64,000 nucleotides of DNA, from positions 20,048 to 84,047 of the forward strand of contig JAIOPV010000021.1 of assembly GCA_021413735.1 (NCBI GenBank). Direction: 5' to 3'. The stretch comes from Planctomycetota bacterium (lineage in GTDB: Bacteria; Planctomycetota; Planctomycetia; Gemmatales; Gemmataceae). A program made the position numbers and the translations under genes. The notes under the pieces were generated by a model that saw nothing but the letters and a program-made list of their open reading frames with translations, was not told the DNA's origin and did not search any database. Shown here in pieces: positions 32,420 to 40,618 of this stretch (positions within the stretch are counted from its first letter, which is position 1; every line of letters starts with the position of its first letter).

Positions 32420-33837
32420 CTGAATCCGTCGTCGAACTCGAAAACGTGACCGTCGTGCGGGGCGGTCACACGATTCTTTCCGGTCTGAACTGGACCATTC
32501 GCGAAGGCGAAACCTGGGCGGTCGTCGGCGCGACTGGCTCTGGGAAAACCACACTTGCCGAAGTGATTCGCGGCAAGCAACTCATCACGGGCGAAGTCCG
32601 CTGGCCGCTCATCGACCGCTTGCGGGCGAGTGGTCGGCGTGTGAATTATCCGTCGCAGGTCATCGCGCACGTCTCGTTCAAGGAAGAATCGCGTCTGTTC
32701 TCGTATGCCGGTCATTACTATCAGCAGCGGTTCGAGTTCGCGGACAGTGACGAGCCGTTGTCACTCGTGCAGTTCCTTCGACACGGCACGAACGCCACCG
32801 ACGCGGAAATTCACGCCATCACGGATCGACTCGGTGTTCGCGAACAACTGACGCAGCCGTTCATGACGCTGTCGAATGGTCAGACACGCCGTTCGCGATT
32901 GGCTCGGGCACTTCTCGCGAAACCGGAACTGCTCATCCTCGACGATCCGTTCATCGGTCTCGACACCGCTGGCCGTGCGGACCTGACGGCGTTGCTGGAC
33001 GAACTGCGACGCGAGGGTAAGCGGCTTGTACTGAATTGTCGCGCGGACATGGTTCCACCGTGGGTAACTCACGTTTGGGAAGGCGGAGGGCAGAAGGCGG
33101 AAGGGGGAATGGAACAGTCGAAACCAAGCCCCTCTTCCTTTCCGCCTTCCGCCTTCTGCCCTCCGCCTTCTGCGGAGGTCATCGACCTCCGGAATGTCAC
33201 CGTTGCGTATGGCGAGAAACGCATCCTCGACAACGTGACGTGGACCGTGCGGGCAGGCGAACGCTGGGCGGTCGTGGGTCCAAACGGCTCCGGTAAGACG
33301 ACGCTGCTGTCACTGCTGTGCGGCGACCATCCGCAGGCTTACGCGAACGACATCAGCCTGTTCGGACGCCGTCGCGGCACGGGCGAAACGATCTGGGATG
33401 TGAAGCGAAACGTCGGCCTCGTGTCGCCGGAGTTTCACTTGTACTTCACGGAACCGCTGACGGCAGATCGCACTGCCGCGACAGGCTTCCACGATGCGCT
33501 CGCGGATCGCCCAACGACGCCGGAACAAGATGCCCGTGTGCGGGAACTGTTCGCGGCGTTCGGAATTGCGAACCTTCACGGCCGGCTGTTCCGCTGTCTG
33601 TCGGTGGGCGAACAACGGCTCGTGTTGCTGGCTCGGGCGTTGGTGAAGCGTCCGCCGTTAGTGATTCTCGATGAGCCGTTCCAGGGACTTGACGCGGCTC
33701 GTGTGGAAACGTGTCGGGCTTGGCTCGACCGCGAACTCGGCGACGACCAGACATTGTTATTCGTGACGCACGAACTCGCCGAGTTGCCGCGAACCGTGAC
33801 GCAAACGTTGCGGCTCGACCGGGGACGTGTGGGGTGA
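32416..33837 (+). CDS. Double ATP-binding ABC protein (ModF/PhrA-like) with a repeat in its linker
   Basis: The 473-residue protein has two ABC nucleotide-binding domains. The first (1-212) has Walker A GATGSGKTT, signature LSNGQTRRSRLARAL and Walker B LLILDDP. The second (about 255-473) has Walker A GPNGSGKTT, signature LSVGEQRLVLLARAL and Walker B LVILDEP. It resembles E. coli ModF/PhrA, which lack membrane domains. Between the domains, residues about 222-252 (EGGGQKAEGG...PPSAFCPPPSAE) are encoded by a dispersed palindrome (33079-33170) inserted in frame. It starts with GTG overlapping the hemC stop. Confidence 0.92.
   Translation: MTESVVELENVTVVRGGHTILSGLNWTIREGETWAVVGATGSGKTTLAEVIRGKQLITGEVRWPLIDRLRASGRRVNYPSQVIAHVSFKEESRLFSYAGHYYQQRFEFADSDEPLSLVQFLRHGTNATDAEIHAITDRLGVREQLTQPFMTLSNGQTRRSRLARALLAKPELLILDDPFIGLDTAGRADLTALLDELRREGKRLVLNCRADMVPPWVTHVWEGGGQKAEGGMEQSKPSPSSFPPSAFCPPPSAEVIDLRNVTVAYGEKRILDNVTWTVRAGERWAVVGPNGSGKTTLLSLLCGDHPQAYANDISLFGRRRGTGETIWDVKRNVGLVSPEFHLYFTEPLTADRTAATGFHDALADRPTTPEQDARVRELFAAFGIANLHGRLFRCLSVGEQRLVLLARALVKRPPLVILDEPFQGLDAARVETCRAWLDRELGDDQTLLFVTHELAELPRTVTQTLRLDRGRVG
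33079..33170. repeat. In-frame copy of the AAGGCGGAAGGC palindrome inside the ABC gene
   Basis: Arm 33079-33108 (GAAGGCGGAGGGCAGAAGGC...) pairs with 33141-33170 (TCCGCCTTCCGCCTTCTGCC...). Same family as 29495-29578. The insert lies exactly in the linker between the two ATPase domains and contains no stop codon. Confidence 0.92.
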
Positions 33838-33843
33838 TGGGTT

Positions 33844-33888
33844 TGCCGCTTGCGGCGTAGCAAAAATTGCAACGCCGCAAGTGGCGAA
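33844..33888. repeat. Palindromic repeat, GCCGCTTGCGGCG family, copy 2
   Basis: TTGCCGCTTGCGGCGTAGCA and TGCAACGCCGCAAGTGGCGA arms surround a short A/T loop, between the convergent ABC gene and planctomycete-family gene. Compare 9785-9838. Confidence 0.85.
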
Positions 33889-33890
33889 GA

Positions 33891-34652
33891 TCAGGAAACG
33901 CCCATCGCGAGATCGACGACCCAACAGCCGCGAACGTGTCCTCCGGGTCGGCGACAGTGCCAGAGTATGTCCTCATCCTCGCAGCCAGCTTCTTGGAGCG
34001 CATCAGCGAGAATTGGCAGTTGGTCGAACGTGCGATCGCGATAAATGCCGCGAGCGATGAGCCGAACTGTTTCAGTTCGCCACGACGCCTGAAACGATTC
34101 GCCCGCGTTGCCTTCCCCAAGGATTTCGCGGATCGCAGCGAACTGGCTCTTCACCTCCCAAATTGCGGCCATGCTTTCCGGGTGTCGCGCGATGTGTGGG
34201 TGTTCCAATTCCAGAGCGTGCCACGCAGCCTGTGCCGCTATGCAAGCAGGCTCTTCAACCCCGTTGCGAACCCCATCCATGATCCCACCTTGCTTCGCGA
34301 CTCGGCATTCATAACGAAACCTTGACCCATCGCAGCACGGGCAGCAATCGAAGTCGTAGAGTAGGTCGTACTCGTCGAACGAGGGTCGTGATAACCACAC
34401 CGTTTCGCCGGATTCGCGAGTGGCGAGCGAGCGAATCCACCCCACTTCGTCCGCTGTGATTTTGCCGTCCGCGAACTCCTCCGTTGCTTCGACAGCAGCC
34501 TGATCGTGGAATGGCAGAACTTCCCAGACACGCCGCAGGAAGGCTGCTGTCAGCCGGTGTAGTTTGCGATCGGAGTAGAGGGAGAATTCGAGAGTTCGCG
34601 AGTCGAGATCGGTGCAATCGAGCCAGTCTTCGAGCGTCATCGAGAGCCGCAT
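33891..34652 (-). CDS. Planctomycete-restricted family protein of unknown function
   Basis: The 253-residue product has the N-terminus MTLEDWLDCTDL...SDRKLHRLTAAFLRRVWEVLP and the C-terminus LIARGIYRDRTFDQLPILADALQEAGCEDEDILWHCR...HVRGCWVVDLAMG. I recognise both ends as those of a large family multiplied in Gemmata-type genomes; no function is known to me. A middle CCPCCDG (about 104-110) in DYLLYDFDCCPCCDGSRFRYEC could bind metal and looks unusual for the family. The start is uncertain (ATG at 34652 or 34640; the latter matches the family start). It carries no signal peptide. Confidence 0.8.
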   Translation of the reverse strand: MRLSMTLEDWLDCTDLDSRTLEFSLYSDRKLHRLTAAFLRRVWEVLPFHDQAAVEATEEFADGKITADEVGWIRSLATRESGETVWLSRPSFDEYDLLYDFDCCPCCDGSRFRYECRVAKQGGIMDGVRNGVEEPACIAAQAAWHALELEHPHIARHPESMAAIWEVKSQFAAIREILGEGNAGESFQASWRTETVRLIARGIYRDRTFDQLPILADALQEAGCEDEDILWHCRRPGGHVRGCWVVDLAMGVS

Positions 34653-34718
34653 CAACGGATGCGGCGGGGGTTGGAATGCAAGATACCCGCAACCAGATTA
34701 CCACACACGGGCGACGGA

Positions 34719-35087
34719 TCAATGCCCTTGTTCGTTTCGGCGAACGCGGCTCGCGAAACGGTTGCCGATCCACATGAGGCCCCACGCAAGCCCGATGCCC
34801 GCAAAGCCGGTTCCGATGCCGCTACCACACGAACGAAACGGGCCGGTGCGGCGTGGCGGTTCCGGTGGAGGCGTTTTCTCTCGCTCCAATTGCCTCGCCG
34901 CGTCTGCTTCGGCCTGGGCTTTCTGAAACGCCCCCCATCCCTCTGGCGGAGCCCCAGATCCCCACGGCCGCTGCTGCCTTTTGCTCCACGGCCACGGTCC
35001 AGCGAGATCGGCCCTCGCTGCTGACGTGAACACGCCGACGAACAGGCACGCGGCCAATCCCAGACATGCGATTCGAATGTTCGTCAT
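34719..35087 (-). CDS. Small exported protein with a C-terminal hydrophobic helix
   Basis: The 122-residue protein has a clear signal peptide (RIACLGLAACLFVGVFTSAARA) and a Pro/Arg/Glu-rich middle. A hydrophobic stretch near the end (GIGTGFAGIGLAWGLMWIG) is followed by basic residues. The ATG at 35087 is preceded by GGAGGGG at good spacing, so the start is secure. Nothing identifies a function. It lies just downstream of glgA on the same strand. Confidence 0.78.
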   Translation of the reverse strand: MTNIRIACLGLAACLFVGVFTSAARADLAGPWPWSKRQQRPWGSGAPPEGWGAFQKAQAEADAARQLEREKTPPPEPPRRTGPFRSCGSGIGTGFAGIGLAWGLMWIGNRFASRVRRNEQGH

Positions 35088-35133
35088 GCTACCCCTCCGT
35101 GGGGAGCCACATACACTCCTCACCGGGTCGTGG

Positions 35134-36645
35134 CTACACGAGATTGCACACCTTGCGGTACAGCGCCTCGTACATCACGGCGCTGCGGTCCCAACTCCAG
35201 TCCTGCGCCATCGCCGTCAGCATCACCTGCTGGAAATCCTTCGGGCGGTCACGCTGCAATGTCAGCGCCCACTTCACCGTTTCGTACAGCGCACTCGGCG
35301 TGTAGTCCCCGAAACTGAAACCCGTCGCACGACCGTCGGCGAGATTCTCTTCGGTCGCATTTACGACAGTATCCGCGAGGCCACCGGTCGTGCGAACCAC
35401 CGGCGGCGTGCCATACCGCAGGCTGTACATCTGATTCAGACCGCACGGCTCGTAACGACTCGGCATCAGGAACAGATCGGAACCCGCCTCAATGGTGTGT
35501 GCCAGACCCTCGTTGAAGCCGAGATAGATGCCGACGCGATCAGGGTGCTTGTCGCGGAACGATTGCAGTTCGTCGTGGTATTCGCGGTCACCGTCGCCAA
35601 GCACGACGATCTGACAGCCCATATCGAGGAAGCCCGGAGCCGCACTCATCACAAGGTCGATACCCTTTTGGCTCACGAGCCTCGCGATCATGCCGAGTAC
35701 GGGAGCCTTCGGGTCTTCGGGTAGGTGGAAGCGGCGTTGCAGTTCCGCCTTGCATAACGGCTTCTTCGCGAACACCGTTGCGGCTGTGTATGGAGCGACG
35801 ATGTGACGATCGGCGGTTGGGTCCCAGTGCTCGTAGTCGCAACCGTTCACGATGCCGCTCAACTTCGCGTGAACGCCCGCCAGCAACCCCTCCAGCCCGC
35901 AGCCGAACTCACCCGTCTGCACTTCGCGAGCGTACGTCGGGCTCACGGTGCTTACCGCGTCCGCGAACACGACGCCCGACTTCAAGAAGTTCAGATACCC
36001 GTGGAATTCGAGCTGATTCAGGTTGAACAGCCACTCGGGTAGACCAGTCATGCCCATCACATCGCGGCCGAACATGCCCTGATACGCGATGTTGTGAATC
36101 GTGAACACAGAGCGGGTTCGCTGATACCCGCTCTGCCCTCGATACGCTTCCGACAGAAACACCGGCACGAGGCCTGTCTGCCAGTCGTTCGCGTGAATGA
36201 CGTCCGGCATGAAGCCGAGGTGCGGCACCATTTCCATCACGGATCGCGAGAAGAACACGAACCGTTCGGCGTTGTCGGGGTAGTCGGCTTTGTAGCCGCC
36301 CCACATGGATTGCTGATACAAACTGCGGCCTTGCGTCGGGTCGTCGCGCTCGAAGTACGGCTGATGCTCGATCAGATAAACCGGCACGTCGGAATTCGGC
36401 AGCCGTGAACGGAACACGCGGCACGCGAGAATGCGACCGCCCATCGGCACGGGCAGCACAATTCCCGTGTTTTCGATAGGCATTCCGCTGCGGCGCACGG
36501 CGTTGTAATACGGCATCACGACCGCGACCTGGTTGCCGAGTTTCGCCAGCGCACGCGGCAACGCGGCAGCTACGTCCGCCAGCCCACCCGTCTTGGCGAA
36601 CCCCGCCACTTCGCTCGACGCGACCAAAACCCGCAACCCAGCCAC
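35134..36645 (-). CDS. glgA: Glycogen synthase (ADP-glucose type)
   Basis: The 503-residue GT5 glycosyltransferase adds glucose from ADP-glucose to alpha-1,4-glucan. It starts RVLVASSEVAGFAKTGGLADVAAALPRALAKLG, where KTGGL binds ADP-glucose. Further segments are VIHANDWQTGLVPVFL, FTIHNIAYQG, VSPTYAREVQT, NGCDYEHWDP, MIARLVSQKGIDL and the nucleotide-sugar region MPSRYEPCGLNQMYSLRYGTPPVVRTTGGLADTV. The GTG at 36645 follows GGGAG by about 8 bases; an upstream in-frame start at 36687 is less likely. Length is normal. It is divergent from the retron locus. Confidence 0.95.
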   Translation of the reverse strand: MAGLRVLVASSEVAGFAKTGGLADVAAALPRALAKLGNQVAVVMPYYNAVRRSGMPIENTGIVLPVPMGGRILACRVFRSRLPNSDVPVYLIEHQPYFERDDPTQGRSLYQQSMWGGYKADYPDNAERFVFFSRSVMEMVPHLGFMPDVIHANDWQTGLVPVFLSEAYRGQSGYQRTRSVFTIHNIAYQGMFGRDVMGMTGLPEWLFNLNQLEFHGYLNFLKSGVVFADAVSTVSPTYAREVQTGEFGCGLEGLLAGVHAKLSGIVNGCDYEHWDPTADRHIVAPYTAATVFAKKPLCKAELQRRFHLPEDPKAPVLGMIARLVSQKGIDLVMSAAPGFLDMGCQIVVLGDGDREYHDELQSFRDKHPDRVGIYLGFNEGLAHTIEAGSDLFLMPSRYEPCGLNQMYSLRYGTPPVVRTTGGLADTVVNATEENLADGRATGFSFGDYTPSALYETVKWALTLQRDRPKDFQQVMLTAMAQDWSWDRSAVMYEALYRKVCNLV

Positions 36646-36833
36646 GGCACATCTCCCACACGGCTTCGCCGTAAATCCGAAACACACAAGACGAAAACGC
36701 AGTTCGCGAGCTCACAAGCACGGGAACTATAGGGTTGGGTGCTTGCGAATGACAGGCCAACCACACGATTAGGCCACCGCATGAACCGAATGCCTTCACA
36801 TTTGTCACCCTGAAAAAATGTGAACTACGGCGC

Positions 36834-36862
36834 TTGCGGTCGGCGTTTCGGCAGATTACAAC
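36834..36862 (+). promoter_or_regulatory. Predicted promoter of the retron locus
   Basis: TTGCGG (36834-36839) and TACAAC (36857-36862) have an exact 17-base spacer. The expected RNA start, about 7 bases after the -10 box, falls a few bases before the a1 segment at 36874, as in known retrons whose RNA begins close to a1. Confidence 0.55.
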
Positions 36863-36873
36863 ACTCAAACTTT

Positions 36874-37126
36874 CAGTGATCGAGGGGGCGTTTAGCTCGT
36901 CGCTCTGCGACAGGACGATGTTGCGTCGTCCGAGCAAATGGTCAGGTCTGCGTCCCGAGGAAGGCTGTTCCAGCACCGCTATCACCGGATGCATGGCCAC
37001 CATGCTCGCGGTCTGGAACAACCCCACCAATCGTGGTTCCGCGAGCATGGTGGCCATGCATCCGGTGGCGGTGCCGTGAGCCTTCCGCGTGCCAGGTTCA
37101 GAAGTAAACGCCTCCTCGATTCGCTG
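36874..37126 (+). ncRNA. Retron non-coding RNA (msr-msd) locus
   Basis: The parts are in the order expected for a retron template RNA. The 5' a1 core ATCGAGGGGGCGTTTA (36879-36894) is complementary to the 3' a2 core TAAACGCCTCCTCGAT (37105-37120) over 16 pairs with one G-U; pairing extends outward to 36874 and 37126 with one bulge. Directly after a1 stands AGC (36894-36896), the setting of the priming guanosine (G36895). The msr part has small hairpins GTCGC-TCT-GCGAC (36899-36911) and GGACGA...TCGTCC (36913-36931). The msd part is a long hairpin: arms 36974-37011 and 37039-37073 match perfectly over 35 pairs except for a 3-base bulge (36980-36982), with an outer GGAAGGCT/AGCCTTCC clamp (36959-36966, 37079-37086). 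The first protein start is 20 bases after a2. The role in msDNA synthesis is inferred. Confidence 0.85.
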
Positions 37127-37146
37127 ATTGTTTTCAGGGGTGAAAC

Positions 37147-40100
37147 ATGGCGGCAACGTTAACACTCGACGACATCCGCAAAGCGTGGGATGCCCGCGAT
37201 CCCCAACTCATCAAGCTCATCGAGCAACTGGTTCAGCAGGCCGTGCCGCGGCCCACGACGCCGATTCGCAAAGAAGCCCTCACATTCGACAAGTTCCTGC
37301 TCCAGTTAAAGGACTGGAAGTATCGCCACAAGACGCGCGAGGAGCAGACCCACTACCGCATCGAGACGTTGAAGGCTCTTGAGTCGCCGGACGCCGAGGT
37401 TCCGCTCGCCGACAAACTGAAAGTCCACGAGGTCATTTACGCGCTGTGGCTCTCCGACGATCCACTCGCCCGTGACTACTTACTGCGCATCATTGCCACG
37501 GTTCCGGTCGTTTACGGTCCGTGGAAAGCGTTGAAGAAGATCTTCAAGGAAAGCGAAGCGAAGCACGACACCGAGGTCTACGGCGCGATCTCCGCTCGCA
37601 TCGACGCGGCGAGTGCGGCTGGCGGTTATGGGAAGGTCAGCGGTGCGACGCTGGCGTATTGTGCCCGTCGAGCGTGGCGGTATCTGCGGCGGATCGCGGT
37701 GCAACTGCCCGCCACCTACCCAGACGCCGCGTGCGATTACCTCATCAACTACACAGACAACACGCAATGGCGGGGCACTTGGGTCTACAACCACATCCTG
37801 TTCCACGACACGAAGAAGTACGGCCGCAATCGCTTCCGCTTCGGATATCGCGACCAACCTGATCCCACGAGCCTGAAGCATCGCGCATACGGCGACCTAT
37901 GGAAGCGAAGTCACCGACCGCTGTTCACGCTGCTCGACCGGGCGAAATCCGATCCCGTACGTTCGTTCGCGATCTCGGCACTGAAGACCGACTTCCGCGA
38001 GAAACTGCGTGAGACCGAACCGAGCTGGGTGATTCGCCTCGTGGGTGTGCCGAGCGCTGCGATTCACGACTTCGTTGTGTGGATTTTGGAGAACGTGCCG
38101 AAGTTCGAGCAGAGCGCATTCCGCACGCTCGGGTTGCACGAATACGTGCTGAAGCTGTTCGATTCACCGTCGCAAGCAGCACGCGAATACGCAGCGAAGT
38201 ACGCCCGCACTCACGCCCGCGATCTGTCGGTCGATGATCTGATTCGCCTCGCGAACAACGACAACGACAAGGTTCGCAAGCTCGCGTTCGACCTGCTCGG
38301 CGAACTCGACCCACGCAAGGGCGTTGGTCTCGACGCCTGGGGTCGATTGCTCGAAACCAACTACGGCAACAAGTTCGCCGGCGAAGCGATCACGAAGCAC
38401 TTCGGCATCAAGGAACTCACGCCGGAATGGTTCGCGGGGCGTCTGCTTTCATCGAGCAGCATGGCGTTCGACTTCGCCTCGAAGTTGCTGCCGAAGACCC
38501 ACATGCTCAAAGACCTCGGGCCGGCGTTCTTCATCGGGCTATTGCGAAAGTATCGTGCCGGCGACTCGAACCGCGAAGTGGCCAACTACGCGACAAAGGA
38601 ACTCGCCAAGTTCAGTCTCGACAGCATCGACGCGGAACAACTTCGCTGGCTCGCATTGTTCCCGGCGAGCACCAACGACGTGTTCAGTTGGGTGCAGCAG
38701 AACAAGCTGAAGCCGCAAACGCTCGGCATGGACTTCTGGAAGATGATGGCGTTCCAGCCCGATTGGGACGCGAGCACCTGGCTCCCCACCTTCAAGGCGG
38801 CAAACGGTGCGTGGGCGAAGGAACTCAGCTTCGACGAAGGCAAGGCGGGGCAGATCCTCAACTGGTTCCGCGACGTGCGAAAGTTCACGCCGCCGGAACT
38901 CGGGTTCGACTGGCTCATGCGGCTCGTTGCACGCTCGGAGCCGATGTATCACGACTTCGCGAGCGACCGCCTCATCAAGACGTTCGTGCCCGCGGACTTC
39001 GCCCCGAAGACCGCAGCAACCACGGGAACGCCTGCACCAGCCACAGCAAAGTTCGACCTCGCAGGAGCAACGGTTTCGTTCACGGGCAAGCTCGCGACGA
39101 TGACCAACTCCGAAGGCGAAGCGATGGTGAAGGCAGCGGGCGGGAAGTCTGCCGCGAACGTGTCGCCGAAGTTGCACTACCTCGTCGTAGGTGATTCGGG
39201 CTCACCCTTCTTGGGGCAGGGCGAGAAGGGCGCGAAGCACGTCAAGGCCGAGGAGTTGAACGCTGCGGGTGCGAACATCCGCATCATTTCGGAGTCGATG
39301 TTCCTTCGCCTGTTGTCGGGTGAGTCCATCGGTGCGGCTCCTGCCGATGCAACCACGGCGGGCTGCGAACGGCTCTGGCAACTCGTGATTGCACCCGGAC
39401 CAGCGGATGCCCCCGTCGGGAAGTTTGCTCGCGAGTACATGCGGGCGCACCACACCGAGATCGCGACAAAGCTCGCGGGCAAAGCGCCCGATCCGGGTGC
39501 CGAGATTCCTGCGTCGTTCCTCACGCTGGAGCGAGTGTTCCCGCTGTTCAGCGAGACCCGCAAGCCGCTCCGCGACTTCGCCCTCGAACTCGCGAGCTAC
39601 GAGTTCGCACGCTGGAACCCAGACGTCGATCACCTCGTGGCGATGTCGGACATCCCGTTCATGGATGTGCGGCGTTTCGTCGCGAAGGCCCTGCTCGCGG
39701 AAGACACGCCGCCGAACCGTCCGTTCCGCCTCGATCCGACGAAGTTGGAAGCGAGTGCCGTGTATCGGTTCTGCGAGTCGAACGACGAGGAAACACGCGC
39801 CCTCGGAATGGAACTCATCAAACGGCAACCACGGCTCCGCGTGCCCGAAGAACTGTTCCGCCTGTCGGAAAGCCCGGACCGCAAGGTGCGTGCGTTCGTC
39901 ATTCACGCGCTGTGGTCGGTCTACCGTGATCGCGGCGTGACGGCTGACTGGAAGCCGCCGCCCCCACCGAAACCGACCGTCGGCGCGAAGGCCAAGAAGG
40001 ACGCGGAGAAAGCGGCCGTGGCTCGCGGCGATGGCGTTCCGCACAAGCCCGAACAGTGGCCGGCCGCGAAGCCGACGCTCGGCGAATTCCTGCGTCGGAT

Positions 40101-40413
40101 TCTCTTTGAGATTCCGCCGGGTCGTCCTGAGAAGTCTCGGGATGCTGTGGACGACGGCACAGAGCCGGGGGGCGATCCGAACGCAGCGAAGCCCGAGAAG
40201 GTCGTGAGCGTGAAGCCGTTGCCAGCACGCCGGGCGAAGCTCGATCTCGTGGAAGTAATGCGCGATCTGGCGTTGGAGCAGAAGGATTTCGGCGGTGGAA
40301 TTCTGCCGCTGCTCGACGAGTTCATGACGTCACGCGGACCGAGCGAACGCGCTGCGTGTCTGGTTGCCGTCACGCGAATCAGGCACAAGTACCCCGAGTT
40401 CAAGAAGGCGTAA
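37147..40413 (+). CDS. Retron-associated HEAT/ARM-like protein with embedded BRCT domain
   Basis: The 1088-residue protein lies at the head of the retron gene set, 20 bases after the ncRNA, with an AGGGGTG ribosome site. Most of it is helical with HEAT/ARM-like pairs (for example LIRLANNDNDKVRKLAFDLLGEL near 360-385 and VYRFCESNDEETRALGMELIKRQPRLRVPEELFRLSES near 865-905). Residues about 634-724 form a BRCT domain of the DNA-ligase type (AGATVSFTGKLATMTNSEGE...HYLVVGD...GANIRIISESMFLRLL), a module that binds DNA ends or phosphopeptides. No signal peptide or nuclease motif is seen. It is one candidate for the ARM component, perhaps the effector or sensor, of a type XIII-like retron. Family assignment is by eye. 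Confidence 0.8.
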   Translation: MAATLTLDDIRKAWDARDPQLIKLIEQLVQQAVPRPTTPIRKEALTFDKFLLQLKDWKYRHKTREEQTHYRIETLKALESPDAEVPLADKLKVHEVIYALWLSDDPLARDYLLRIIATVPVVYGPWKALKKIFKESEAKHDTEVYGAISARIDAASAAGGYGKVSGATLAYCARRAWRYLRRIAVQLPATYPDAACDYLINYTDNTQWRGTWVYNHILFHDTKKYGRNRFRFGYRDQPDPTSLKHRAYGDLWKRSHRPLFTLLDRAKSDPVRSFAISALKTDFREKLRETEPSWVIRLVGVPSAAIHDFVVWILENVPKFEQSAFRTLGLHEYVLKLFDSPSQAAREYAAKYARTHARDLSVDDLIRLANNDNDKVRKLAFDLLGELDPRKGVGLDAWGRLLETNYGNKFAGEAITKHFGIKELTPEWFAGRLLSSSSMAFDFASKLLPKTHMLKDLGPAFFIGLLRKYRAGDSNREVANYATKELAKFSLDSIDAEQLRWLALFPASTNDVFSWVQQNKLKPQTLGMDFWKMMAFQPDWDASTWLPTFKAANGAWAKELSFDEGKAGQILNWFRDVRKFTPPELGFDWLMRLVARSEPMYHDFASDRLIKTFVPADFAPKTAATTGTPAPATAKFDLAGATVSFTGKLATMTNSEGEAMVKAAGGKSAANVSPKLHYLVVGDSGSPFLGQGEKGAKHVKAEELNAAGANIRIISESMFLRLLSGESIGAAPADATTAGCERLWQLVIAPGPADAPVGKFAREYMRAHHTEIATKLAGKAPDPGAEIPASFLTLERVFPLFSETRKPLRDFALELASYEFARWNPDVDHLVAMSDIPFMDVRRFVAKALLAEDTPPNRPFRLDPTKLEASAVYRFCESNDEETRALGMELIKRQPRLRVPEELFRLSESPDRKVRAFVIHALWSVYRDRGVTADWKPPPPPKPTVGAKAKKDAEKAAVARGDGVPHKPEQWPAAKPTLGEFLRRILFEIPPGRPEKSRDAVDDGTEPGGDPNAAKPEKVVSVKPLPARRAKLDLVEVMRDLALEQKDFGGGILPLLDEFMTSRGPSERAACLVAVTRIRHKYPEFKKA

Positions 40414-40423
40414 CGCGTTTCGG

Positions 40424-40597
40424 TTTTTACCCCGAAGGGGTTGCATCCCAAAGCCCAGGGTCGCGCTTCGCGCACCCTGGGTAACCTTGCGAGGTAACCG
40501 GATTCCATTGCCTTCCCAGGGTGCATCCATCAGCTTCCCAGGGTGCGCCCAAAGCGGCGACCCTGGGCTTTGGGATACAACCCTTTCAGGGTAAAGA
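40424..40597. repeat. Long palindrome between the two HEAT-repeat genes
   Basis: The outer arms 40424-40464 and 40557-40597 (CATCCCAAAGCCCAGGGTCG core and complement) pair over about 41 bases with a few mismatches. A central part holds further CCCAGGGTGC/GCACCCTGGG hairpins. It occupies nearly the whole 205-base gap inside the retron gene set. The CCCAAAGCCCAGGGT sequence type is a repeat I recall from other planctomycetes. Confidence 0.9.
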
Positions 40598-40618
40598 CAT
40601 CAAGCGGCGGAGCAGACC

